Program-made: the position numbers and the translations under genes
The notes under the pieces: model-generated
What the model was told of the DNA's origin: nothing
The model's input: the letters and a program-made list of their open reading frames with translations, nothing else
Database searches by the model: none
Shown: piece by piece, positions 7,549 to 16,820 of the stretch
How the letters are laid out: every line of letters begins with the position of its first letter
Position numbering within the stretch: position 1 is the first letter of the stretch
Assembly: GCA_963810615.1 (NCBI GenBank)
Contig: CAWEOA010000008.1
Location: forward strand, 372,001-436,000
From: JARRQJ01 sp963810615
GTDB taxonomy: Bacteria > Pseudomonadota > Gammaproteobacteria > DRLM01
DNA length: 64,000 nt
Direction: 5' to 3'

Positions 7549-10500
7549 CCGCGCTGCCTATGACTTTGCTCATGTCGTTTCTGCCCATGTCGCGCGCCAC
7601 TCGAAAACCGGTGAAGCCGTTGGCGGTGCCATCGTTGGCGCGGGTTAAGGAGATATCGCAGTTTGATAAAGAATCCCGGAATGAACCACCGCGAGCATAT
7701 AGCGAGGTGCCTCCCTTCAGTACCCATTCCTGCGCGTTGCCTACAAAGTTGATCAGACCCCAATCGTTGCTGGGACCGGATTTGACGCTGAGAATGCTGT
7801 TCCCTTTCACCACACTATCGCCGATGACGACCCTGCAATTATAGTCTTTGGATGCCGAGCGGCCGTCCGCCGTAGCGGCATACTCCCATTCGGCATCGGA
7901 GGGGATGTGGTAATTGAAACCGGTCTGCTGGGCAAGCCATGTGACATAACGCCGTGCATCCTGAATCGATATGCCCGTAAGCGGCAGGCTGGTGTCGGCG
8001 GCGGCGAGCGGTGTGCACTGTTTATTGAGGCGGCAATAAATATTATAGTCGGCTATGGAAATTTCATATTTGCCAATAGCGAAAGGCTTGCTGAAGGCGC
8101 CGCCTGCGGGTATCACCACCATCACCGGACCCTTGTTATTGCCGCCCAGCGCGTCGGTGCAAGTGGCGCGCAGGCGCTGCCCATATCCGGCGAATTCCAT
8201 CTTGCAGGGATCGGCGGAGGCGGATTGCTTGCCGGTCAAATCGGCCAGCGATTTCTTCAGGCTTGCCATTGTAGGCGCGACTTCCAGGCCGGCGCGCAGC
8301 AATTGTATGGCCTGGTCGATTTGTTTGCGGTCGGCCAAGTCTCGAGATAATCGCAGATAGGCGTTTGCGATTGCCTCTCTGCCTTGAGTTGCGAGGAATG
8401 GGTTATTGGCCGGTAACAATTTCGACAATTCGACGAGGCTGGCCTTGGCCTTGGCGACATCATTGGCTTGGGCCTGGGTCAGCAGCGTTTGCTTCAGGCC
8501 GTCAATGCTGGCCTGGCGCGCATGCTCTGCAGCCGCTTTCTCAAAGCGTGTTTGATCGGTCGCAATCAACTTAAGCTCCTGGTCCGCGCCCTTAAGATCG
8601 GGCTTGAACTGCTTGGCGTAATTTACCAAGGAGCGGGCTTCCGCAAAGCGTTGAACCTGCCGCATCTTTTTAGCTTGCGCCAAGTGCAGCTTCGCCAAGG
8701 ACTCACGTTGCCCAGCCGCCCACTCGGCATCGGCCGGGTCATCGGCCTCCAATCGGCTAAGATTGGAGAGCACGCTCTTGCTCCAATCACGGCTGGCAAA
8801 AGGTTTTTTCAGCAATTTGGCGATGAGATCCCGTCGTGCGGAGGAAGACATCGATGTGTCGAGCGCTAGGTCCGCCATGCCTCGGGGGCCCGAGCCGGCC
8901 GCCTGATCGACCTTGGCGGTTTGTACCTCGTCCTGCAGATTCACCAGGGCGGTTTCATCTGGAGATAAGCTGAGTCCTGCGGCGAGTAATTTATCTGCTT
9001 TGTTGTAGTCGCCGGCACGTAGCGCCGCGCGCGCCTGCTGAGCATAGGCGATGGGCAGGCGCGGATCATGTAACAGTGGGTGTTGCGGATCAATTGCCGC
9101 TACTTGACTGAGTAAGTCCAATACATCGTCTTTGTTAGGCCGTGGCAGCAGGCGTCCTTGTTGCAATTGTTCGTTGAAACGAGTCGTATATTCATTCAAT
9201 AACTGATTCTTGCGGTTTTTCAGGCGGGTGATAATGCTCACCACCTGCGCCGAGTCGGGATAGTATTTCATCGCCTGGTCGAGGATAGCCTCGGCGCCGG
9301 AAAAGTCATATTTAGCACGAGCTGTGTCGACCTCGGCCTCCGCACGTTTTTCGAAATAGGCGATAATGACGTCTTTGCCCTCGCTCAAGACCGAATCCTG
9401 GACCGACTTATCGAGCGTCGGCAGCTTTTTTAGCGTGGTCGATATCTTGTTATCACTGCCGTTCTTAAGCGTCGCGATGATTTTGGACGCCTGGTGTTCC
9501 CGCCATTGCTGACTGATAGGTGAAATCAATAGCCCAGCCAAGGCGATCAGTGCAACGACGGCGGCAATAACGTAGCCCTTACGTATCGGTCGAGTGTCTA
9601 TAAATGGTTCGAGGAATGTCGCAACGCTCGGGCTGCGGTCAGCGCGGGCGAACGCCAGACCCTTGGCAAGGGATTTCCATTGACGCTTTTTCAGGGCTTT
9701 GATCGGCTGGGGCGATAATTTTCGGGCGCGCGCCTCGTCCGCCGGAATTTTATTGAAGGGATGACGCCCTCCCAATAGTTCATAGGCGATGCAGGCGAGC
9801 GCGTAGATGTCATCCCGAAAATCCGGCTCCTCTCCGTCCAACATCTCGCAGCTTGCATAGGCCGGTGTCAGGCCGCCTAGCTCTCCCGCATCGAATATGG
9901 TCTGCTCGCCGCCGCCCTCCTGGCGTTTCATGGCGCGTGCTATGCCAAAGTCAAAAACTTTTACCGCGCCGCTTTTGGTGACAAACACATTGCCGGGTTT
10001 CAAGTCGGAGTGGATAGTGTCGTGTTTGTGCGCATGTTCCAGGCCCAGGCAAATGCCTTCTATTATCTCTATGGCCTGCTGCTGTTCCATGGGATTGGAC
10101 ATGTGCTGGCGGATGATGCGGTCCAGCGGTTCACCCTCCAAATATTCCATGGTCATGTAGACTGTGTCGCCGTCACGATCGAAGTCGTATACCGTTACGA
10201 TATTGGGATGGGCGAGTTGCTGTGCCTTGCGCGCCTCGCGCTGCAGGGCGATAAGCGATTGAGGGTGTGCCTTGAATGAGTCGTTCAGTACTTTGACGGC
10301 AACATAAGGGTTGCGGTCATGGGCCTCTTCCTTGCGCATGTCGCGCGCCTTGAATACCACCCCCATGCCGCCGCGGCCCAGGACCTCTTCCAAAACGAAG
10401 CGTCCCTTGAGCAGATCGCCGGGGACAGGTTCCTTCGAAGGGGTTGGCGCAGCGCCGGACGCGGCGACAAGGGTGGCGTCGAGTGAATGAGCATTTTCGT

Positions 10501-10867
10501 CGCGGGTAGCTATGCGGGTGTTCTCAGCCGAATCCTCTGCGCCAATATTGGGCCGATTGGCCATGGTATGCGCCGCCGGCTTACGCACAATGGTCCGGTC
10601 GGACTCGGCAGTGGTTGTGCTTCCCGTCGCGGCCAAAACGTTATGTGCGTCCATGTCGCTCGGGGTGCTATCTTCCAGTGCGGTCTGCAAAGTCTCGAAT
10701 TCGTGGCGAGACAGGCGCCCGGATTGCAATGCCTCTTCGAGTTGCTCGGCAAGGGCTTGCTTGTCCTCTTGCGAGAGTATGGGCGTGGCCGCCAACTCAT
10801 CTACCAGCACAGTAAAGTCGAGTTGCTTATTCGCGTATTTATCGATCAGGGGCTTTAAATCAAGCAT
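7538..10867 (-). CDS. ppkA: T6SS serine/threonine kinase PpkA with C-terminal FGE-like domain
   Basis: This membrane kinase of 1109 residues probably drives threonine-phosphorylation control of T6SS assembly, opposed by PppA. The N-terminal region (1-150) is low complexity with a SHOCT-like segment. The kinase domain (about 155-420) has glycine loop GRGGMG 164-169, catalytic Lys192, Glu211, catalytic loop HSDLKPGN at 286-293 and DFG 306-308. A transmembrane helix spans about 431-450. A helical, repeat-like periplasmic region follows, and then an FGE/SUMF1-type domain (about 900-1095: IPSDAEWEYA, NFVGNAQEWV, RGGSF, GFRVARD). HSD replaces HRD, so it is a non-RD kinase. P. aeruginosa PpkA has a vWA domain where this protein has the FGE fold. 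Confidence 0.9.
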   Translation of the reverse strand: MLDLKPLIDKYANKQLDFTVLVDELAATPILSQEDKQALAEQLEEALQSGRLSRHEFETLQTALEDSTPSDMDAHNVLAATGSTTTAESDRTIVRKPAAHTMANRPNIGAEDSAENTRIATRDENAHSLDATLVAASGAAPTPSKEPVPGDLLKGRFVLEEVLGRGGMGVVFKARDMRKEEAHDRNPYVAVKVLNDSFKAHPQSLIALQREARKAQQLAHPNIVTVYDFDRDGDTVYMTMEYLEGEPLDRIIRQHMSNPMEQQQAIEIIEGICLGLEHAHKHDTIHSDLKPGNVFVTKSGAVKVFDFGIARAMKRQEGGGEQTIFDAGELGGLTPAYASCEMLDGEEPDFRDDIYALACIAYELLGGRHPFNKIPADEARARKLSPQPIKALKKRQWKSLAKGLAFARADRSPSVATFLEPFIDTRPIRKGYVIAAVVALIALAGLLISPISQQWREHQASKIIATLKNGSDNKISTTLKKLPTLDKSVQDSVLSEGKDVIIAYFEKRAEAEVDTARAKYDFSGAEAILDQAMKYYPDSAQVVSIITRLKNRKNQLLNEYTTRFNEQLQQGRLLPRPNKDDVLDLLSQVAAIDPQHPLLHDPRLPIAYAQQARAALRAGDYNKADKLLAAGLSLSPDETALVNLQDEVQTAKVDQAAGSGPRGMADLALDTSMSSSARRDLIAKLLKKPFASRDWSKSVLSNLSRLEADDPADAEWAAGQRESLAKLHLAQAKKMRQVQRFAEARSLVNYAKQFKPDLKGADQELKLIATDQTRFEKAAAEHARQASIDGLKQTLLTQAQANDVAKAKASLVELSKLLPANNPFLATQGREAIANAYLRLSRDLADRKQIDQAIQLLRAGLEVAPTMASLKKSLADLTGKQSASADPCKMEFAGYGQRLRATCTDALGGNNKGPVMVVIPAGGAFSKPFAIGKYEISIADYNIYCRLNKQCTPLAAADTSLPLTGISIQDARRYVTWLAQQTGFNYHIPSDAEWEYAATADGRSASKDYNCRVVIGDSVVKGNSILSVKSGPSNDWGLINFVGNAQEWVLKGGTSLYARGGSFRDSLSNCDISLTRANDGTANGFTGFRVARDMGRNDMSKVIGSADGK

Positions 10868-10961
10868 GGGATGATCTTAGGTGGACAGGGTATATCGGCG
10901 CATAAAAAATGAAACGCTTAGAAACATGAATAGAATACATGATGGTGTATTACACCGTATT

Positions 10962-11705
10962 TTATTTGGGAGCCATGCGTGTGCGCACCACGACGGCAGT
11001 AATATTATCGGTGCCTCCCCGTTCATTGGCGAGATCGATCAGGCGGTCGACAGCGGACTTGGGTTCCGCCCTTCCCAGAATGCCGGCAATGTCTTCCGGG
11101 GATAAGTGTTTGTAGAGGCCGTCACTGCACAGCAAATACGTGTCGTCCGGAAAGGCATCCTCGATGTCTAAGTCCAGCAATAGCTGGTCATCGGCGCCCA
11201 CCGCCCGGGTAATGACATTGGCCTGAGGGTGATTTGCAGCTTGATCTTGGCGTAACAAGCCCTGTTGAATCAGCTCCTCCACCTGGCTATGGTCGCGCGT
11301 CATTTGCTTCAATACCCCGGATCGCAAACGGTATACGCGGCTGTCCCCGGCCCACAGGCATACGGAACGGGAACCATAGATTACGAGGACGACGACCGTG
11401 CTGCCGATCGTATTATAGTTATGCTGTTGTGCGGAAATCTGCTGCAAATGCGTGTTGACCTCGAGCAGCCGGTCTTCGATATCGTCGATCATGGAGCTTA
11501 GTTTGTCGGGCGCAACGACGTGACGCAGCTCGGCGATGATGGATTGGCTGGCCAGATCCCCCGCATTATGGCCGCCCATCCCGTCCGCCACGACCCACAT
11601 ACCAATGTCGCCGCGATCCAGGCAGGCATCCTCATTCACTTTGCGCACCCTACCGACATGGGACATGGCGTGACTGGTAAACGCTATTTTTCCGCTCAAG
11701 ACCAT
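10962..11705 (-). CDS. pppA: T6SS PP2C-type phosphatase PppA
   Basis: A metal-dependent Ser/Thr phosphatase that would remove the phosphate added by PpkA and so reset T6SS activation. The 247-residue chain carries the PP2C signature: KVNEDACLD near the start, VVADGMGGHNAGD, a central LLCSDGLYKHL and the terminal DNITAVVVR. No membrane segment is visible. The tagF stop and this ATG overlap as TGATG, so the ATG at 11705 is preferred over the GTG one codon earlier. The gap to ppkA is short, indicating one operon. Confidence 0.93.
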   Translation of the reverse strand: MVLSGKIAFTSHAMSHVGRVRKVNEDACLDRGDIGMWVVADGMGGHNAGDLASQSIIAELRHVVAPDKLSSMIDDIEDRLLEVNTHLQQISAQQHNYNTIGSTVVVLVIYGSRSVCLWAGDSRVYRLRSGVLKQMTRDHSQVEELIQQGLLRQDQAANHPQANVITRAVGADDQLLLDLDIEDAFPDDTYLLCSDGLYKHLSPEDIAGILGRAEPKSAVDRLIDLANERGGTDNITAVVVRTRMAPK

Positions 11706-12469
11706 CACCTTGGATCGCTGCTCGGAAGAGTTATTGCCACCGGCACGCTGCTATCCTCAGCGCTGAATTGCCAGCCGGCGTCGGGCCAATTTCCGCCTAA
11801 GAGCGCGGCAAAGCCCTGTGCCGGCGGCAGGCCGTCGCAGGCCAGGAGACAGGGCGCGACGTGATCCGAGCCCTTGGTCCACCAAAGGCTGTAGTTCTTA
11901 TAGGTGCTACGCAACAGGTGATCCAGGAGCGCCGGGTAGGCGTGTGAGGGATCTTGATCGGTATGAAGTTCGACATAGACGGCCGCGGAACGATGGCTGC
12001 CGACTCGGCGATTTAGTTCGGGCTCCGTGGCATCTGAGGTGGGCGGGATGGTCCATGCGGCGATGTGACTATCGAATTGCCGGAGATCGAATGGGTCATC
12101 CAACGCCTTCAGGGCCAGGTCTTCCAGCGTGGTGTACCATTCGGTCAACTCGCCGGCGATATCCAGCGGCGAGCTCATCTCCTCCACGGCGGCGGCCAAG
12201 GTCAAAGGGAAATAACGGCCGACGCTGTCGACGCTGGGCATCATGATACCCGCCCAGGGCAGCGGTCCACAGATGCCGGGGCTGAGGGCGAAACGCCATA
12301 TCGGGCTGGTGAGGTAGGTCGGTAACCATGCCTCGCCAAGTTGTTCCCGACTGGTCGCGAGGCCGGTTTGCAACCAGCGATCCCACACATCCAGAAAACC
12401 GTCTCGCGGCAGACGTCGGGTGATGAAATCGCCATGGCTGGGAAACTTGCCAAAGTAACCCGGGCCCAT
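11705..12469 (-). CDS. tagF: T6SS accessory regulator TagF
   Basis: TagF (DUF2094 family) is a cytoplasmic repressor of T6SS assembly in systems with the PpkA/PppA switch. The 254-residue protein has the characteristic N-terminus (GYFGKFPSHGDFITRRLP) and the central motif PWAGIMMPSVDSVGRYFPLT. Family length is about 220-270 residues, or it occurs as a fusion to PppA. Here it is separate but its stop overlaps the pppA start. It begins three bases after the tssM stop. Assignment is secure by motif and order. Confidence 0.93.
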   Translation of the reverse strand: MGPGYFGKFPSHGDFITRRLPRDGFLDVWDRWLQTGLATSREQLGEAWLPTYLTSPIWRFALSPGICGPLPWAGIMMPSVDSVGRYFPLTLAAAVEEMSSPLDIAGELTEWYTTLEDLALKALDDPFDLRQFDSHIAAWTIPPTSDATEPELNRRVGSHRSAAVYVELHTDQDPSHAYPALLDHLLRSTYKNYSLWWTKGSDHVAPCLLACDGLPPAQGFAALLGGNWPDAGWQFSAEDSSVPVAITLPSSDPR

Positions 12470-12471
12470 GT

Positions 12472-15400
12472 CTACAAGGCCTGGGGCAGGCGAAATGCGA
12501 TGGGGCCGGCAAAACGAAATGGGTTAAAGCGATTGTCGTTTTGCATTTCAAAACGCGCTTTATGCTTGTCGATTTCAAAATGGATTTTTTGGCGGTTGCC
12601 GCGGGGGGTATTTTCGACGTTTGCCTGATCCAGGCAATGTAGCCAGTCCCACGCCCCTTCACAGATCCGTGATGATTCCTTGCCGGCGACGGTTTCAAAA
12701 TTTATCCGCACCCTGCTCGCTCCGCCGGTGCCCGGCCAGTTCATCTTGATCGGGCGGGTGGGGCCGTGACGGTAGCTCAATCTTTGTCCGTCTATGTCGA
12801 GGGTGAAGCGCGTGACATCGGTATCCAGATCCTCCGGCTTGAGGGTGAACTCGACCGAGGGCTGTTTGGCGCCGGGAGGGAAATAGGCCGCCTTGATTCT
12901 TGATGCATTTTGTAGCATTGCCAGTGCCTCGGGGTCGATGCCCAAGGCCACCTGGTCATAGGGCCGGGCTTGCCAGCTGCGGGTCGAGGTGGTGATAAAC
13001 GACTGCAGATAGGCGGTGAAAAATTTATCCAGGGTCCCCTGTGGCCCGAAGAAGCCGGTGAATTCGGCGAGAGTCATGTCATGGCTGCCGCTTCTCGTGA
13101 TGGGATAGCGATCCTTGATAGTGCTTTCATATTCCGGCACCACGTCGTTTTTCCAGGCAACGTTGATCTGATCACGGGTCCGGCCCAGCAGCGCCCGCCA
13201 ACTATTGCGCGAGATATCTTGTAGCCATGCCTGTAGCGGCGCCGGCTGTCTGAGCGCGGTATTGCGCACGATACTGATTGCGTCCTGGCTGCCTTTCACA
13301 TGCTGCTGGGCAGCCCGCACGGCCGCTTCGCCTTCGGCGGGTGCCAAGGGTGTTAGGTAGCTGCGCACATCCGCCAGCTGATTCAATATCCCATCGAGCT
13401 TCGCCGGCGCGCCTTGGCCCGCGTTTACCAGGTCGGAAAGCGGAGCGAAGTGCGTGCGGATGGCTTGGGCGGGATTGTCAGTATCGGCGGCGGCCGGTTT
13501 TCCGAGATTTTGCGTCAGACTCGCAGCGGCCTTCGCTACGGCGGAAAGTGCGGATTTCGGCGGGCGGGTGAGGTCCGTATTGTCGGCGACTGCCTGTAAC
13601 AGGCTCCGCAGCGGGGATTTCGCGCCAGCCATTTCGTCGAGCTGATCCAGGGCGCCGTTGATGTCATTAAAAGGCGTAATACTCAAATTGCCAAGCAAGT
13701 CTTCCCAGGTCCGCTGATAGTCCGCAAGATACAGTCGCGTGACCTGTTTATTAAGTTGTTCCGCATCTGCGCTCGTCATATCGGTTTGCGCGCCGTCATC
13801 CACAACCCAGTTGTCTTTGCTCGATTCCTGCGCGACTTGGGTGCTCTCTTTAAGAAACAGTTCGCGATAACCGCGGTAGGTAAACAGGGCGGGAATAAAG
13901 CTCGCACCCTGCGGGTCGCGGCGGCGCATGAGCCGTTCTCCGCTGCCGCCGAGTAGATCGTCAAGACTTAATGTCAGATCCTTGTTGGTCATGGTCCCCT
14001 GTTTGATGCGGTCGTAGACGCGCTGAGACAAGGGCTCTTTGCGCAAAACGGCGCGCGAGTTCGCGACGACTGCGTTATTCAGCGCCAGCGGCGGCAGGGG
14101 TGCATTCAATAGAGCGCTCAGGTGCGCTTTGAGTTGCTTGAGGTTTTCAGGCTCCGCGACCAGCGTGCTTTGCCAGTCGGACTCCATCCAATATGTCAGC
14201 AGCTTCGGGTCGAGCCGCTTGGGGTCGCCGAGCATCAAATACAATTTAAGTGCGGTAAAAAGAACAGCGCTATTGTTTGTGTTGTTGCGCAATTGTTGTT
14301 CCAGCTGGGCGCCGATGCGCGGTAGCAGGATGTTTTGCAGCGCGCGATGATAGGCGGCGCTTGCCGGCGGTATTAAATTTCCACGTTGATTGAGTCCGAG
14401 TTCTGTGAGCCAGCCCAGGGAATCATCCTGATAGATAAGCGTGGCGGACCTGAGGGCATTGAGCGCCGGCAAGGCTTGAGTTAGATCGCTGTCGGCGGTC
14501 AGCTGCCTGGCGGCGCCGCGGTAGCTGGCAACGTCGCCTTCCAGATCATGAATGCGACTGGCATTGCGCGTGTAGGCTGCGGTCCACACCACCACGGCAA
14601 GTATCGCAATGCCGATCGCGCCGGCATAGATGCCGCGTTCAAGCCAGGCATGCTGCTGTTCGACGCGCCGATCCGCGCCGGCGATGTCCGCCTCGGCGAA
14701 GATGACTTCCTTGAACAGCCGGGTCAGAAAATAGCTGCGTCCCTGTCCTGACGCCAGTGGAGCGGCTTGACGGCTCAGGCCGAAAGTGGCGGCCAGCGAT
14801 CCCATCAGGCGATCGATGCGCGTTCCTTCCTGGGTGCCGCTGGTGAAATACACGCCGCGCAGCAGCAGTTGCTGCTCATAGCGATTGGGGCGAAATATCT
14901 GTTGTAGGAATTCGTCGGCGATGCCCTTGAGCGCGGCCATTTGGTAGGGGAAACCGTGCACCATGGTACGCCGGGTGATATCGCGTTCTTGCTGCAGGCG
15001 CGGCATGAGGCGCGCGGCCAAGCGGGCGATCAGGCGATCGTACTCCTGGGCAAACAGGCCGACCGTATTCTGCGAGTTGCCGGGGAGCTCGGAGGGGAAG
15101 GTTATACCCAGAACCTGGGCGCGCTCCTCGCGGCTGAGGTCGTCGAAAAATTCCGTAAACCCCGCCACGAGATCGAGCTTGGTAAACAGAACGTAAATTG
15201 GGAAGTCGATGCCGAGTTTTTGCTTCAGCTCCAGGATGCGTTTTTTGATTGCCGCCGCATGGGCCTGACGTTCGCCTTCCGATTGTTGGATGAGGTCCGC
15301 GAGACTGATGGCGATCAATACGCCGTTGATCGGTCGACGCTTGCGGTGTTTCTTGAGCAGGCCGAGGAAACCCTCCCAGCCGGCATTGTCCACAGCGGCG

Positions 15401-15966
15401 TCGCTGTCCTGGGTGGTATAACGGCCGGCGGTGTCGATCAGCACCGCATCATCGGTAAACCACCAGTCGCAGTCGCGCGTGCCGCCTACGCCGCGCAGCC
15501 CCTGATTGCCGAATTGTCCGGCAAGCGGAAAGGGTAATCCGGAATTGGCCAGCGCGGTGGTCTTACCCACGCCCGGGGGGCCGATGATGATGTACCAGGG
15601 CAGATTATGGAACTGCTGTTCCCCGTGTTGACCCTTCATTTTCGTGCTGCGCAGTATCTTGAGCGCGGATTGAAAATTCTTTTGCAACTGCGCAACTTCT
15701 TCCGCATCCGGTGTCGGACCGGATTTTGCCGCGGCGGCGCCGGGCGCGGCCAGTTCATCGGCCAACAGTTGGCCGGCCTTCTTGGCTTTTAACTCTTTAT
15801 ATAGATACGCCAGGCCCCACGCCAGAATGACGACGACGATCATCAAGAGGCGGCTGAATACGCTTGCCAGCGGTTTGCTGTTGCCGATACCCAGCAGCGG
15901 GCCGCCGAACCAGATCAACAACGCGATGGCCAGCAGGCCGATGACGGGGAATATCCAACGCCGCAT
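12472..15966 (-). CDS. tssM: T6SS inner-membrane complex protein TssM (IcmF)
   Basis: TssM spans the inner membrane and, with TssL and the lipoprotein TssJ, forms the envelope channel complex. The 1164-residue chain has two N-terminal membrane helices (about 4-22 and 36-56), a cytoplasmic NTPase-like domain with Walker A GPPGVGKT at 129-136, a third membrane helix near 444-464 and a long periplasmic domain. The C-terminal region (about 1000-1140) is the part that contacts TssJ in the family. Walker A is intact, unlike in some IcmF proteins. Its ATG overlaps the tssL stop by one base (TAATG), implying coupled translation. Confidence 0.96.
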   Translation of the reverse strand: MRRWIFPVIGLLAIALLIWFGGPLLGIGNSKPLASVFSRLLMIVVVILAWGLAYLYKELKAKKAGQLLADELAAPGAAAAKSGPTPDAEEVAQLQKNFQSALKILRSTKMKGQHGEQQFHNLPWYIIIGPPGVGKTTALANSGLPFPLAGQFGNQGLRGVGGTRDCDWWFTDDAVLIDTAGRYTTQDSDAAVDNAGWEGFLGLLKKHRKRRPINGVLIAISLADLIQQSEGERQAHAAAIKKRILELKQKLGIDFPIYVLFTKLDLVAGFTEFFDDLSREERAQVLGITFPSELPGNSQNTVGLFAQEYDRLIARLAARLMPRLQQERDITRRTMVHGFPYQMAALKGIADEFLQQIFRPNRYEQQLLLRGVYFTSGTQEGTRIDRLMGSLAATFGLSRQAAPLASGQGRSYFLTRLFKEVIFAEADIAGADRRVEQQHAWLERGIYAGAIGIAILAVVVWTAAYTRNASRIHDLEGDVASYRGAARQLTADSDLTQALPALNALRSATLIYQDDSLGWLTELGLNQRGNLIPPASAAYHRALQNILLPRIGAQLEQQLRNNTNNSAVLFTALKLYLMLGDPKRLDPKLLTYWMESDWQSTLVAEPENLKQLKAHLSALLNAPLPPLALNNAVVANSRAVLRKEPLSQRVYDRIKQGTMTNKDLTLSLDDLLGGSGERLMRRRDPQGASFIPALFTYRGYRELFLKESTQVAQESSKDNWVVDDGAQTDMTSADAEQLNKQVTRLYLADYQRTWEDLLGNLSITPFNDINGALDQLDEMAGAKSPLRSLLQAVADNTDLTRPPKSALSAVAKAAASLTQNLGKPAAADTDNPAQAIRTHFAPLSDLVNAGQGAPAKLDGILNQLADVRSYLTPLAPAEGEAAVRAAQQHVKGSQDAISIVRNTALRQPAPLQAWLQDISRNSWRALLGRTRDQINVAWKNDVVPEYESTIKDRYPITRSGSHDMTLAEFTGFFGPQGTLDKFFTAYLQSFITTSTRSWQARPYDQVALGIDPEALAMLQNASRIKAAYFPPGAKQPSVEFTLKPEDLDTDVTRFTLDIDGQRLSYRHGPTRPIKMNWPGTGGASRVRINFETVAGKESSRICEGAWDWLHCLDQANVENTPRGNRQKIHFEIDKHKARFEMQNDNRFNPFRFAGPIAFRLPQAL

Positions 15967-16814
15967 TAATTATTCTCCGCTTCGGAAGGGGGGAGGATAC
16001 GCTCCAGCCGCTCGACTACCGGCGCGGCTGAGTGATGCAATATCCAATTAAAACCGATATAGATGCTGAGTAAGACGGCGCCGGTCAAGGCTGCGATCAC
16101 CCAGTAGGGTACTTGTTGCCGCAGCGCGGTTTTCGGCGCGGCGTGGCCTCGCCAATGCGGGGAAAGTTCGCGTTCATACTCACCGCGTTGTCCGCGGATG
16201 ACTTGAAAGAGCTCTTCACGCAAGGCATCGAGTCGTACACGACCGTTATCCTGGATGCGATATTTTCCTTCGAAGCCCATCGCCAGACACAGGGCATAGA
16301 GTTCCAGCAGATCGATGTTGCGCGCCGGCTCCTGGCGAATGCGATCGAGAATCAGGAAGAATTTTTCACCGCCGCTGGTTTCCTGGTGAAAGGTACTGAG
16401 CATGGTCTGGTTGCTCCACAGACTGCTGCTACCCCATGGCGTGTTCAATACCGCTTCGTCGATAGCGGCGCAGAGGGCATAGCGACCGGCAATGATGCCT
16501 TCCGGGCTGGCGCCGTTCGAGCGGGCGGTGTTCTCGAAATTCTGGATCGCCTGGATCATTTGGCGGTGCAGGCCGGCGATGTCGTTGTGCTGAGTTATAT
16601 TCTTCAACCGTCCTATGAGGGCGATAAGTTGTGCGGCGGCGTCGGCCAGGTGATTGCTGCCCGCCGCGAGTGCGGAAAATGCCGCGGCGGTACCGGGTGC
16701 TGCTGCGGCCGGGATAGGCCCGGCCCCGCCGCGTCGTTGCCCTCCGGGGGAAGGGCGGAGGACCGTACGGTCGCCATTGTCATTCGGGGTGAGAAAGGGA
16801 TCGTCGGTACTCAT
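15966..16814 (-). CDS. tssL: T6SS inner-membrane protein TssL (DotU/IcmH type)
   Basis: TssL is a C-tail-anchored inner-membrane protein that recruits the baseplate to TssM. The 282 residues comprise a low-complexity N-terminus rich in Gly/Ala (about 18-50), the DotU helical domain (about 55-225, with CAAIDEAVLNTPWG and MGFEGKYR) and a single membrane helix near 236-260 with a short periplasmic tail. There is no C-terminal OmpA-like peptidoglycan-binding domain, so this is the short form and peptidoglycan anchoring would need another protein. It starts six bases after the tssK stop. Confidence 0.95.
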   Translation of the reverse strand: MSTDDPFLTPNDNGDRTVLRPSPGGQRRGGAGPIPAAAAPGTAAAFSALAAGSNHLADAAAQLIALIGRLKNITQHNDIAGLHRQMIQAIQNFENTARSNGASPEGIIAGRYALCAAIDEAVLNTPWGSSSLWSNQTMLSTFHQETSGGEKFFLILDRIRQEPARNIDLLELYALCLAMGFEGKYRIQDNGRVRLDALREELFQVIRGQRGEYERELSPHWRGHAAPKTALRQQVPYWVIAALTGAVLLSIYIGFNWILHHSAAPVVERLERILPPSEAENN

Positions 16815-16820
16815 CTATGG

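Noticed and set aside
14941..15537. 198-codon plus-strand frame inside tssM
   Set aside because: Opposes the TssM NTPase domain, including its Walker A region, and has no independent support.
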